Source of the DNA: Candidatus Collierbacteria bacterium RIFOXYD1_FULL_40_9 | Lineage (GTDB): Bacteria > Patescibacteriota > Microgenomatia > UBA1400 > MFAQ01 | Assembly: GCA_001776275.1 (NCBI GenBank) | Contig: MFAQ01000041.1 | Coordinates: 54,057 to 82,658, forward strand | DNA: 28,602 nucleotides | Reading direction: 5' to 3' | Shown: positions 15,501 through 20,918 of the stretch, in pieces | Numbering within the stretch: the first letter of the stretch is position 1 | How the letters are laid out: each line of letters starts with the position of its first letter | The notes under the pieces: model-generated | Database searches by the model: none | Seen by the model: the letters and a program-made list of their open reading frames with translations, nothing else | Told to the model about the DNA's origin: nothing | Program-made: the position numbers and the translations under genes

Positions 15501-15891
15501 TTGTTTTCAATAGTGACTTTTCAATGAGACCCGCACAGCTACTGCAGTGCATTCCGGAAATGTTTAAGTATGCAATTTGACTATCTGATTTTTCTACTTC
15601 CTGAGGTTCATCTTCCTCCACACTCAATACCTCTTCAACTACATTTTTCTCAATGTGACTGACACCATTTCCAGAGATTGGTTTGGCTGTGTAGCCCGCC
15701 TCTTTAATATTTTTTATCAATTTATCCTCTGAAATATTTTTCGGATTGTATTCCACATCTACTTGCTTCGTAGCCAAAGCGGCATTAACAGACTTCACTC
15801 CTTTTAGTCCCTTAAGATTCAAAGAAATGAGTTTTGGGCAGGACTCGCAGTGCATATCCGCGACTGCAAATGAAGTTTGTTTATAGTTCAT
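12511..15891 (-). CDS. copA: Copper-exporting P1B ATPase (CopA) with long duplicated C-terminal extension
   Basis: 1126 residues from ATG 15891, chosen because it lies 7 bp after the CopZ stop; an in-frame start at 15936 would overlap copZ. Two N-terminal HMA domains (Cys15/Cys18 in MHCESCPK; Cys116/Cys119 in MHCSSCAG). Eight-helix pump with TGES, CPC (496-498), phosphorylated Asp540 in DKTGTLTKG, SEHPL, GDGINDSPAL (740-749), and the Cu(I) signature YN...MALSS in the last helices. Normal CopA ends near residue 850. Here a ninth hydrophobic helix (about 860-880) leads to some 240 residues that should lie outside. This part contains two similar units (about 958-1010 and 1068-1117) with the pattern IGxxEAxMM, ENLFS/EGLFS, GFFG/GLFG, VAG, MLDEYH/VLDEMH. 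It is the last gene of the TauE-CopZ-CopA operon. Confidence 0.95.
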   Translation of the reverse strand: MNYKQTSFAVADMHCESCPKLISLNLKGLKGVKSVNAALATKQVDVEYNPKNISEDKLIKNIKEAGYTAKPISGNGVSHIEKNVVEEVLSVEEDEPQEVEKSDSQIAYLNISGMHCSSCAGLIEKSLLKTKGVTEANVNFATSKARIKFQSQLVNPSELKESVKRTGYTATLPEETLGVSENEKRTLEIKYWGRKFITGLLFSLPMVAFMVYDFVAGLPFAKVIMPVSGIISLVLATPVQFWVGNNFIKGAISAAKMKTFSMDSLIAIGTLTAYVYSLYEFLKFAVETGSIYGLNGMKIGNLYFEVASLLITFVALGKWLEAKAKGKTSQAIEKLMGLAPKTARVMRNGMPEDLPIEQVVVGDIVLVRPGERVPVDGVIVSGNSAVDESALTGESIPVEKHEGSKVYTATINKTGSFEFKVSKVGADTVLSQIVRLIEDAQGSKAPIQGFADKISSIFVPVVIGIALLTFVVWYFILGLPLTFALLAFVSVIVIACPCALGLATPTAIMVATGKGAELGILIKGGEPLETACKIDAIVFDKTGTLTKGKPEVTNFINYSNQPEQGILTVLNAVEAKSEHPLAAAIVDYCKTRISSVDLQTPVESFQAIPGHGVEAVVAGQTYYIGNRRLMEQKKVQAISFMDLERLEEDGKTAMMIANKDQILGIIAVADQVKESTVDVVKKLQDKGIDVYMITGDNRRTANAIAKQIGITNILAEVLPQNKAEEVKKLQEMGKTVAMVGDGINDSPALVQSDLGIAMASGADIALESGGIIIMNNDLNGVLTAIKLSEETVNKIRQNMFFALFYNVLGIPVAARVFAGIGLILKPELAGLAMALSSVSVVSNSLVLKRFSPKGWNLLSKFAPVVMTTAFLFVFWEFASISTKENMGVVKTYAQTQPGINTLIADLLTTGESKVLITEEGQTKLFLNAGVVNGNIKVAEGSLDLAGEIPGILIGSKEAEMMLEEGLFSKVGDEINGFFGVPKVRVAGILAPTNTMLDEYHVMNKEAFAKLEGSDLVVTQTPYGELKFFYIYDGNNIPEQIKAMVDPYKLSYNIEGKEFLPVYIGYNEASMMKKENLFSSTQDRITGLFGSDVMVAGVAKKNFTVLDEMHFVTKQFKDNYLASMQTK

Positions 15892-15898
15892 ATATTTT

Positions 15899-16117
15899 TT
15901 ATTTGGTAATAGTGGCTGTATAGCCGGTTTCCTCAATAGCGCTGATTAATAATTCGGGAGACACTTTTTCGGTGTGACTGACAATGACGGTCTTGTCTTT
16001 AAGTGAGGCATTAGAACTGACGACTCCGGGGATCTCTTCCAAAGTAATATTGATTAATTTGGGACATGACTCGCAGTGCATATCCGGTACCGAGAACTTT
16101 ATTGTTTTTGTGCTCAT
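15899..16117 (-). CDS. copZ: CopZ-like copper chaperone
   Basis: 72 residues, a single HMA domain: FSVPDMHCESCPKLINITLE with Cys16/Cys19-type CxxC, then GVVSSNAS, and the end AIEETGYTAT. It is clearly related to HMA1 of the CopA encoded next, which shares the MHCESCPKLI block, so one probably arose from the other. It carries Cu(I) in the cytoplasm and hands it to CopA. It sits between the TauE-like gene (5-bp gap) and copA (7-bp gap). Confidence 0.93.
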   Translation of the reverse strand: MSTKTIKFSVPDMHCESCPKLINITLEEIPGVVSSNASLKDKTVIVSHTEKVSPELLISAIEETGYTATITK

Positions 16118-16122
16118 GTTTT

Positions 16123-17679
16123 TTAATTTATTGATAATTTATTTGCCCCACAAGATCCACTTCCTCCTCCGCCACCACAACCACATCCCTTCGCCCCACT
16201 CTCTACAGGAAGGGCGTCAGCACCTACAGAACCAGCATCGTCTAGGACTTCAATCGTTCCCGACACCATTCCCATCCAACAGGTAAATTTATATACACCG
16301 GCTTTATTAGGAGTAAATTCTTTAATAGATACTTGACCAGGTGTTAAGTCTATCTGACCTTCAAAGAGTTTCGAAATAATCGCATTAGTACATCCACTTG
16401 TTCCGGTATCTGTAACCTCCATCTTCGTTGGAACGCCGACTCTGATCTGGAACCGATTAGGTGAATATCCACTGGCTGACGCATTCAATTTAATTATTTG
16501 TTTTCCCCCAACTAACGGCACGAAATTTGCCTTGCCGGTGGTAGTCGTCTTTCCTAGCACCTGTTTTGTTCCAATTCCAGAGATGATATCTCCAGCGTTT
16601 GATAATCCCAAAACTGATAACTGGCTATTGATATTAAAAGCCGAGAATGCCAAGACCAGTAATCCTGCCACTGTCGAGAAGTTTTTTGAGGTATTTTTAT
16701 TCGCCAGCATTTTGGTACTTCCAAGCCCGATTGCCAATAGTCCTGGAACTGTACCCAGAGCAAATAGACCCATTATCATCGCTCCCTGCAAAGGCGATCC
16801 CGAAGCTAAAGCCAAAGCTTGTGCTGTCACTGTAAAACCACAAGGTAAAAAGAAAGTTAAAGCTCCCATAAACAGCGGTGCGAGTTTTCCCTGATAGTTA
16901 TTTTCATCAGAAACTTTTCTTGTCACAGATTTGGGCAGTCTAAATTGGAATTTATTAGCCGCTTTCACACCGATCATCTGTAATCCAAGCAGCACCATCA
17001 CAATAGACACAGCAATAACTAACATTGCCGAAAACGATGGTGATAGGCGGAAAAAGTTTCCAACCAAACCAAGTACCGCCCCCAACAATCCGTAACCAGC
17101 AACCCTACCGATATTGAATAATATATGGGGTTCAGATTTAGTCACCATCGAGTCATCATCAGCATACCTTGACATCCATTGCTTTGACATCGACAGAACC
17201 AAACCGCCAACCAATGCAGCACAGCTTGAAACTCCAGCCAATAGACCAAAGAGAAAAAACACGGGAAGTGTCGAACTTGCGTTGACCGAAATTAGCGAAG
17301 ATAGTCCAGTTTTTTGCAGTATATAAAAACCCATCAGGAAAAGTCCTGCGATCAAAAATGGCTGGTATTTATTCGAACCGGTGTCTGATTCGTCTGAATC
17401 AACAGAACAGGCTGTTACCACACCAGTCTTTTTCACTCCAAATGGTTTACTGGAAAACGTGTAACCATCCTCTCCAAAGTAATCATTGAAGGCTTCGGGA
17501 GAATAAGAGTCATTTCCTTTTGTTACAACGAGCAAAGTCCCTTTTGAGAGTGATACATCAGCACTTACAACATCTTCTATTTTCTTTAGTTTTTTTTCAA
17601 TAATGAGCTCGCAAGAAGCACAATGCAGCCCTTTTATGAAGTATTTAGTGAGAGTGGTTTTACCCTTATTTTTGGACAT
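16123..17679 (-). CDS. HMA - TauE/SafE (DsbD-like) membrane domain - cupredoxin fusion
   Basis: 518 residues. The HMA domain at the N-terminus has GLHCASCEL (Cys20, Cys23). After a linker, six or seven helices (about 110-370) follow, including GLLAGVSSCAALVGGLVLS and FFLPCGFTVTAQALALASGS, the conserved cysteine pair of TauE/DsbD-type transporters. A cupredoxin-like domain (about 390-485) has GYSPNRFQIRVG, TSGCTNAII and FTCWMGMVSG, which supply Cys/Met copper ligands. The protein ends in a Gly/Cys-rich tail (GCGCGGGG, SCG). This fusion type occurs in bacterial copper-handling loci and probably moves Cu or electrons between chaperone and the outside. It is first in its operon; the start codon abuts the 17-bp operator, so translation is leaderless. 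Confidence 0.9.
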   Translation of the reverse strand: MSKNKGKTTLTKYFIKGLHCASCELIIEKKLKKIEDVVSADVSLSKGTLLVVTKGNDSYSPEAFNDYFGEDGYTFSSKPFGVKKTGVVTACSVDSDESDTGSNKYQPFLIAGLFLMGFYILQKTGLSSLISVNASSTLPVFFLFGLLAGVSSCAALVGGLVLSMSKQWMSRYADDDSMVTKSEPHILFNIGRVAGYGLLGAVLGLVGNFFRLSPSFSAMLVIAVSIVMVLLGLQMIGVKAANKFQFRLPKSVTRKVSDENNYQGKLAPLFMGALTFFLPCGFTVTAQALALASGSPLQGAMIMGLFALGTVPGLLAIGLGSTKMLANKNTSKNFSTVAGLLVLAFSAFNINSQLSVLGLSNAGDIISGIGTKQVLGKTTTTGKANFVPLVGGKQIIKLNASASGYSPNRFQIRVGVPTKMEVTDTGTSGCTNAIISKLFEGQIDLTPGQVSIKEFTPNKAGVYKFTCWMGMVSGTIEVLDDAGSVGADALPVESGAKGCGCGGGGGSGSCGANKLSIN

Positions 17680-17715
17680 ACTACATAGTGTAGTAGGTCT
17701 TTACTATCCTGTCAA
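17679..17715 (-). promoter_or_regulatory. Consensus promoter with 17-bp BlaI-type operator, TauE-CopZ-CopA operon
   Basis: Minus strand: -35 TTGACA (17715-17710), 17-bp spacer, -10 TACACT (17692-17687). The operator TACTACA-TAG-TGTAGTA (17679-17695, plus strand) covers the -10, the start site and the first base of the start codon. It is the reverse complement of the boxes at 7345 and 8332. The -35 begins 6 bp after the stop of the protease gene. Confidence 0.9.
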
Positions 17716-17720
17716 GTGGG

Positions 17721-18614
17721 CTAATGTAGAACCTTGATCCTGCCTAAGTTGGCGATACATTCAGCTAAATGTGGGCAAGTGTATAACTCTGTTCTGGACG
17801 CAGCTAACACGAAAAAAACCAAGCTAGCAGCCACAACACCTAAGACTCCCAGTGTCAGCTTGTTACTTAATATCTTTTTACCTACCAGTACCGCTATTCT
17901 CTCACTTTGGCTATTAAAATAATTTATGCCCATCGAAATAAATCCTTTTTCCATCCCCATTCTTTTATACAGTGCTGTAATCACGGGAAGTTTGTCCTCA
18001 ATTTTCTCCTCAGCAGATTTGTCTGCACAAATCTCAACCAAGATGTAAAAATCACGTATTATCTTTTCCTTCAGTGGAAAATATGGAGTGGCTTTTCCTA
18101 ATAAGGAAACTACTGTTGTACGCAAAGGATCTCTCGATCTGACATGTCTTTCTTCGTGAGATATCATCGCTTCTATTTCTCTTGATGTATGCAATTTCGA
18201 TAAGCCACTCGCTACAAATATTTTCGGTTTTAATAATCCAGCAGTAAATATTTCCCCAAGTACAGAATTAAAAATTATTTTATTAGGTTCGATTCTCACA
18301 ATTTTCAAGCTCCCAATAAATTGCCTCGTTCTCACCACCAAGTTAAAAGTTGAAGCTATTGCTGCCACAAATCTCCAAATCAAAATGATGCTTAAAACCC
18401 AGAGCACTGAAGAAATCATTACTTGGTGAAGGTCCCCAACACTCCCCAAACTATATCCACTTTTTATCGAATCAAGTAAATATACCAAGTACATCACCAT
18501 TCCTGGAGTAGTGCTCATAAACAACCAGGATACCAAAAAGCCATAAAGCCCACCAACCGCTACAATAATTCCAAAAAATATACTCGATAACTTATGTAGT
18601 TTCCGGTAGTCCAT
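17721..18614 (-). CDS. M56-family (BlaR1/MecR1-like) membrane metalloprotease, copy 2
   Basis: 297 residues. Helices near 10-32 and 67-92, a protease domain with HEERH (153-157) and the third-ligand region ILVEICADKSA, then a last helix (about 252-272). The outside tail is only about 22 residues and contains CPHLAEC (Cys280, His282, Cys286), a plausible metal site. There is no penicillin-binding domain. The gene follows the BlaI-like gene with no gap. It is diverged from copy 1 but has the same plan, so the two circuits are paralogous or of common origin. The ligand and the proteolytic target are inferred from BlaR1/MecR1. Confidence 0.86.
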   Translation of the reverse strand: MDYRKLHKLSSIFFGIIVAVGGLYGFLVSWLFMSTTPGMVMYLVYLLDSIKSGYSLGSVGDLHQVMISSVLWVLSIILIWRFVAAIASTFNLVVRTRQFIGSLKIVRIEPNKIIFNSVLGEIFTAGLLKPKIFVASGLSKLHTSREIEAMISHEERHVRSRDPLRTTVVSLLGKATPYFPLKEKIIRDFYILVEICADKSAEEKIEDKLPVITALYKRMGMEKGFISMGINYFNSQSERIAVLVGKKILSNKLTLGVLGVVAASLVFFVLAASRTELYTCPHLAECIANLGRIKVLH

Positions 18615-18986
18615 TTATGAGTTAGTGTTAGATTCTATATATTGTTTTAATAGTTCCAGATCTTCTTTGTTACTGCTCACTTCATCTACAAACTGAGCTA
18701 TAGCCAGTTCTCCGTAGCTACCAACAAGACCTCCGTAAATGCTGGATAAGTTCTTTTTTAAGAAAGACTCTTTGTTTGAACACGGACAATATTCAAAAGC
18801 TTTTCCATCCATTTTTCTGTCTAAGATCTTCTTATCCGCCATCCTCTTTAGGATAGTCATGATGGTTGTGTAGGCATATTTACCCTTCAGTTTTCCCAAT
18901 ACTTCCTGAGGTTTCAAGGGCTTCTCCGAAGCCCAGAGTACATCCATGACCTGCTGTTCCAATGGTCCTAATAGGCTGCTTTTCAT
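18615..18986 (-). CDS. BlaI/MecI/CopY-family repressor, copy 2
   Basis: 123 residues. The winged helix runs LLGPLEQQVMDVLWASEKP, QEVLGKL, AYTTIMTILKRMADKKIL. Just after the wing there is FEYCPCSNKE (Cys67, Cys69), which copy 1 lacks and which could bind metal directly, somewhat as CopY does. C-terminal helices serve dimerisation. A 17-bp operator covers its own -10 box. The other three 17-bp boxes control the ArsR operon, a CopZ-like gene and the TauE-CopZ-CopA operon, which makes this the likely master copper repressor. Confidence 0.92.
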   Translation of the reverse strand: MKSSLLGPLEQQVMDVLWASEKPLKPQEVLGKLKGKYAYTTIMTILKRMADKKILDRKMDGKAFEYCPCSNKESFLKKNLSSIYGGLVGSYGELAIAQFVDEVSSNKEDLELLKQYIESNTNS

Positions 18987-18987
18987 A

Positions 18988-19004
18988 TACTACACATTGT
19001 AGCA
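18988..19004 (-). promoter_or_regulatory. 17-bp BlaI-type operator of the repressor-protease pair 2
   Basis: TACTACA-CAT-TGTAGCA (plus strand) has one arm mismatch. On the minus strand TACAAT (19001-18996) is the -10, with the start codon at 18986, nearly leaderless. No good -35 is seen, as at the other repressor gene. Confidence 0.75.
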
Positions 19005-19028
19005 CATAACAACAAATGCATATAATAC

Positions 19029-19261
19029 GTGCCTGCGAAGCAGGCACTTGGCTGATAGGCCAATGCTGTCTCAATTCTTAAATATCAGATAGTAAAATCT
19101 TCTCCTAACTAGCTGATATTTTATGGCGAAATTGAAATTTGAGCCAAATATTGAGATAGCTTCATCACCTACGCCGTGGGCGAGTGGTGATGAACATAAA
19201 GATGCGACAGCGAATGCTGGCGCTTGCTCGCAAGAGCAATCATCCCGACCGCAGTCGGGAT
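19029..19261. repeat. Cluster of hairpins in a gene-free stretch beside IR-B
   Basis: Within 233 bp: GTGCCTGC-GAA-GCAGGCAC (19029-19047); TTGGC-TGATAG-GCCAA (19048-19063); 9-bp arms AAATATCAG/CTGATATTT (19080-19088, 19113-19121); TTCATCACC/GGTGATGAA (19161-19169, 19186-19194) enclosing CGCC-GTG-GGCG; CAGC-GAAT-GCTG (about 19207-19218); and ATCCCGAC-CGCA-GTCGGGAT (19242-19261). A 75-codon frame starts at 19123 but runs through the hairpins and into IR-B, so I do not call it a gene. The stretch looks like repeat-derived DNA or a structured transcript. Confidence 0.6.
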
Positions 19262-19290
19262 ACAATATTAATCGCGCGCAAGGTGTTCCG

Positions 19291-19387
19291 CCGGCAGGCG
19301 GTGGCGAACCGCGAGACACGAAAGTGTTGAGCGGTGAGCCAATAAGTTAGTAATGGTCCACGAAATAAGTTCGAATTTCGTTATAAC
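19291..19387 (+). repeat. IR-B: right arm of the long inverted repeat (partner 1500-1595)
   Basis: It begins CCGGCAGGCGGTGGCGAACC and ends TTCGTTATAAC. It aligns over its full length with the reverse complement of IR-A with few differences. The G+C-rich first part is unlike the neighbouring coding DNA. The next 23 bp lead to the promoter region of the 19445 gene. Confidence 0.85.
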
Positions 19388-19444
19388 AGACAACAAATAT
19401 ATCGCCCCCTTGCATACCTCACTCAACCCATGCTAGCCTGGTGT

Positions 19445-20380
19445 ATGCCAGCAACTGACCAATCAGAACAACACGGTACAAATGAAGACAAACGATCTCA
19501 GCGCAGTTATTACGATCATATTTCAAAAGCAAACTTTTTTGAACCTGAATGGCAACAGGATAATGCACTCCAAGAAAGACAAAAGAAAATATTAGAGCTG
19601 CTACCAAAACATAGCGATTTGGTCGAGTATCTAAAAAAATTTTATGCAAATCATTACCAAGAAGAGATAAAGTCGGCAAAAAAATTTGGCAAGGAAGTTC
19701 ATCACCTTGAACCAGAAAAAGTTATTAGGGGCGAGCTTTTTGAACTACTCGTCATGCTTGAAAACCAAGTATTTGATCTGAACTCCAATTCTAGAAACGA
19801 AAGAAATCCTCAAAAAACAGAGGAACATAAACAACTAGAAAACAAGTTTACAGATTTCATCAAACACCCAGATAAGTACGGGTTCGACCATTTGTGGGTA
19901 ATGCGCAAACCTGACTTATCCTATGTCGAAACAAGAGACGAGAATCTACTGGTTTTAACTGGAACAGGAGAGGCAAAATCTGCAAAAAATCTTGATTATA
20001 GATCCTACAAACAACTACTTCCGACAGGGCTTAGAAAAACCCTTGAAAGATCAATTAGGTCAATAAACGATCTATCCCATCAAGAAGCAACAAGAAGGGG
20101 TCTTGATGGACTCGGTAGAGGAAGAAAAAAACTGGCAATGGTCATAAACTTTACTCAATTTGTAATCATGTGTAGGGACATTGACTTTTCAAATATTGAC
20201 TATTTGATAAACAGATCAGGGTTTAACAATTCAATTGAGTATGAAGAATTCAAAACAATGTTGAGGGGGGAGCACTCTGAATCAAAAGTAAAGCTTATTC
20301 ATTCATCGTTTAGCGAAAAAGAACTAGATGCAATATTCAAGGCAGTCATGCCAGAAGTTAAGAAAACAATTGCACAATAA
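19445..20380 (+). CDS. Putative PD-(D/E)XK nuclease-fold protein
   Basis: 311 residues from ATG 19445. ATG 19430 is also in frame, but an extended -10-like TGCTAGCCT (19431-19439) with TTGCAT 18 bp upstream favours a leaderless start at 19445. No named family is recognised. In order: charged N-terminus, a helix with RGELFELLVML (Glu97/Glu100), then KPDLSYVE (Asp157), a hydrophobic strand LLVLTGTG, then EAKSAK (Glu176, Lys178), then a long helical half. Asp followed 19 residues later by ExK after a strand is the core of PD-(D/E)XK nucleases. It could act in DNA repair or defence. It lies just outside IR-B, so it is probably host chromosome. Confidence 0.6.
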   Translation: MPATDQSEQHGTNEDKRSQRSYYDHISKANFFEPEWQQDNALQERQKKILELLPKHSDLVEYLKKFYANHYQEEIKSAKKFGKEVHHLEPEKVIRGELFELLVMLENQVFDLNSNSRNERNPQKTEEHKQLENKFTDFIKHPDKYGFDHLWVMRKPDLSYVETRDENLLVLTGTGEAKSAKNLDYRSYKQLLPTGLRKTLERSIRSINDLSHQEATRRGLDGLGRGRKKLAMVINFTQFVIMCRDIDFSNIDYLINRSGFNNSIEYEEFKTMLRGEHSESKVKLIHSSFSEKELDAIFKAVMPEVKKTIAQ

Positions 20381-20398
20381 GAGTTACTCGGTTATAAA
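20370..20398 (+). promoter_or_regulatory. Promoter of the coiled-coil gene
   Basis: TTGCAC (20370-20375), 17-bp spacer, TATAAA (20393-20398), then ATG 20407, hence leaderless. The -35 overlaps the end of the upstream gene. Confidence 0.65.
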
Positions 20399-20406
20399 TA
20401 GCTACT

Positions 20407-20853
20407 ATGGCCGACACAAACAAAACTGACAATTTACCAGCAGGAACAAACGAGGCAGTCACCAGTCTCTTTGCGATAGAAAACCTCATCAAAACTCACA
20501 TCTCCCATATCGACACAGTAAAACTAGAAATGAGCAAACAAGTGGAAATGTTTAACGATGTCCTAAATAACGACGAGGGCTACAAAAAAGCCGCCGAAGA
20601 GGGTAAAGAAGTCAATAAAAAGAAAGCCGAAGCCAAACAAAATGTTCTCAAATCCCCAAGCAACGCCTCTCTAAACCAAAAAATCAAAGACATGCGCCAA
20701 GAGATCAAAGAACTAAAGAACGCTCTCAGCAACTACCTGCAGCAATACCAAAAAATTGCTGACACCGATCAAATTGAAAGTGAAGACGGCGAAGTTCGAC
20801 AAATTGTCTACAACGCCCATTTGGTCAAACTATCTGGCAAATTTGGCAAATAA
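20407..20853 (+). CDS. Coiled-coil protein of unknown function
   Basis: 148 residues, highly charged and lysine/glutamate-rich. Two stretches with heptad character (about 20-80 and 88-120: LNQKIKDMRQEIKELKNALS) suggest a helical hairpin or dimer. There is no signal peptide or membrane helix, so it should be cytoplasmic. The end QIVYNAHLVKLSGKFGK is basic. No family is recognised. It precedes typA by 65 bp but has its own promoter. Confidence 0.8.
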   Translation: MADTNKTDNLPAGTNEAVTSLFAIENLIKTHISHIDTVKLEMSKQVEMFNDVLNNDEGYKKAAEEGKEVNKKKAEAKQNVLKSPSNASLNQKIKDMRQEIKELKNALSNYLQQYQKIADTDQIESEDGEVRQIVYNAHLVKLSGKFGK

Positions 20854-20870
20854 AACAAGCCTAAAAGTGC

Positions 20871-20876
20871 TATAAT
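20871..20876 (+). promoter_or_regulatory. Extended -10 promoter for typA
   Basis: TGC-TATAAT (20868-20876), a consensus -10 with the TG extension. The leader to ATG 20919 is about 36 nt, so this gene is not leaderless. GGGG at 20897-20900 lies too far from the start codon to be an ordinary ribosome site. Confidence 0.65.
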
Positions 20877-20918
20877 CAACTCAATCCGATACTCGGGGAT
20901 TTTTATTGGCCAATTCTT

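Noticed and set aside
15892..15936. Longer start for copA at 15936
   Set aside because: It would overlap the copZ 3' end and add 15 residues unlike CopA. ATG 15891 follows the copZ stop by 7 bp and directly begins the HMA domain.
10369..18986. Beta-lactam resistance system
   Set aside because: The BlaI-M56 pairs resemble BlaI/BlaR1, but no beta-lactamase or penicillin-binding sensor domain is present and all target genes are metal or thiol related.
19123..19350. 75-codon frame starting MAKLKFEPNIEIASS
   Set aside because: It runs through several hairpins and into IR-B, its composition changes abruptly at the repeat, and there is no ribosome site. Treated as repeat DNA.
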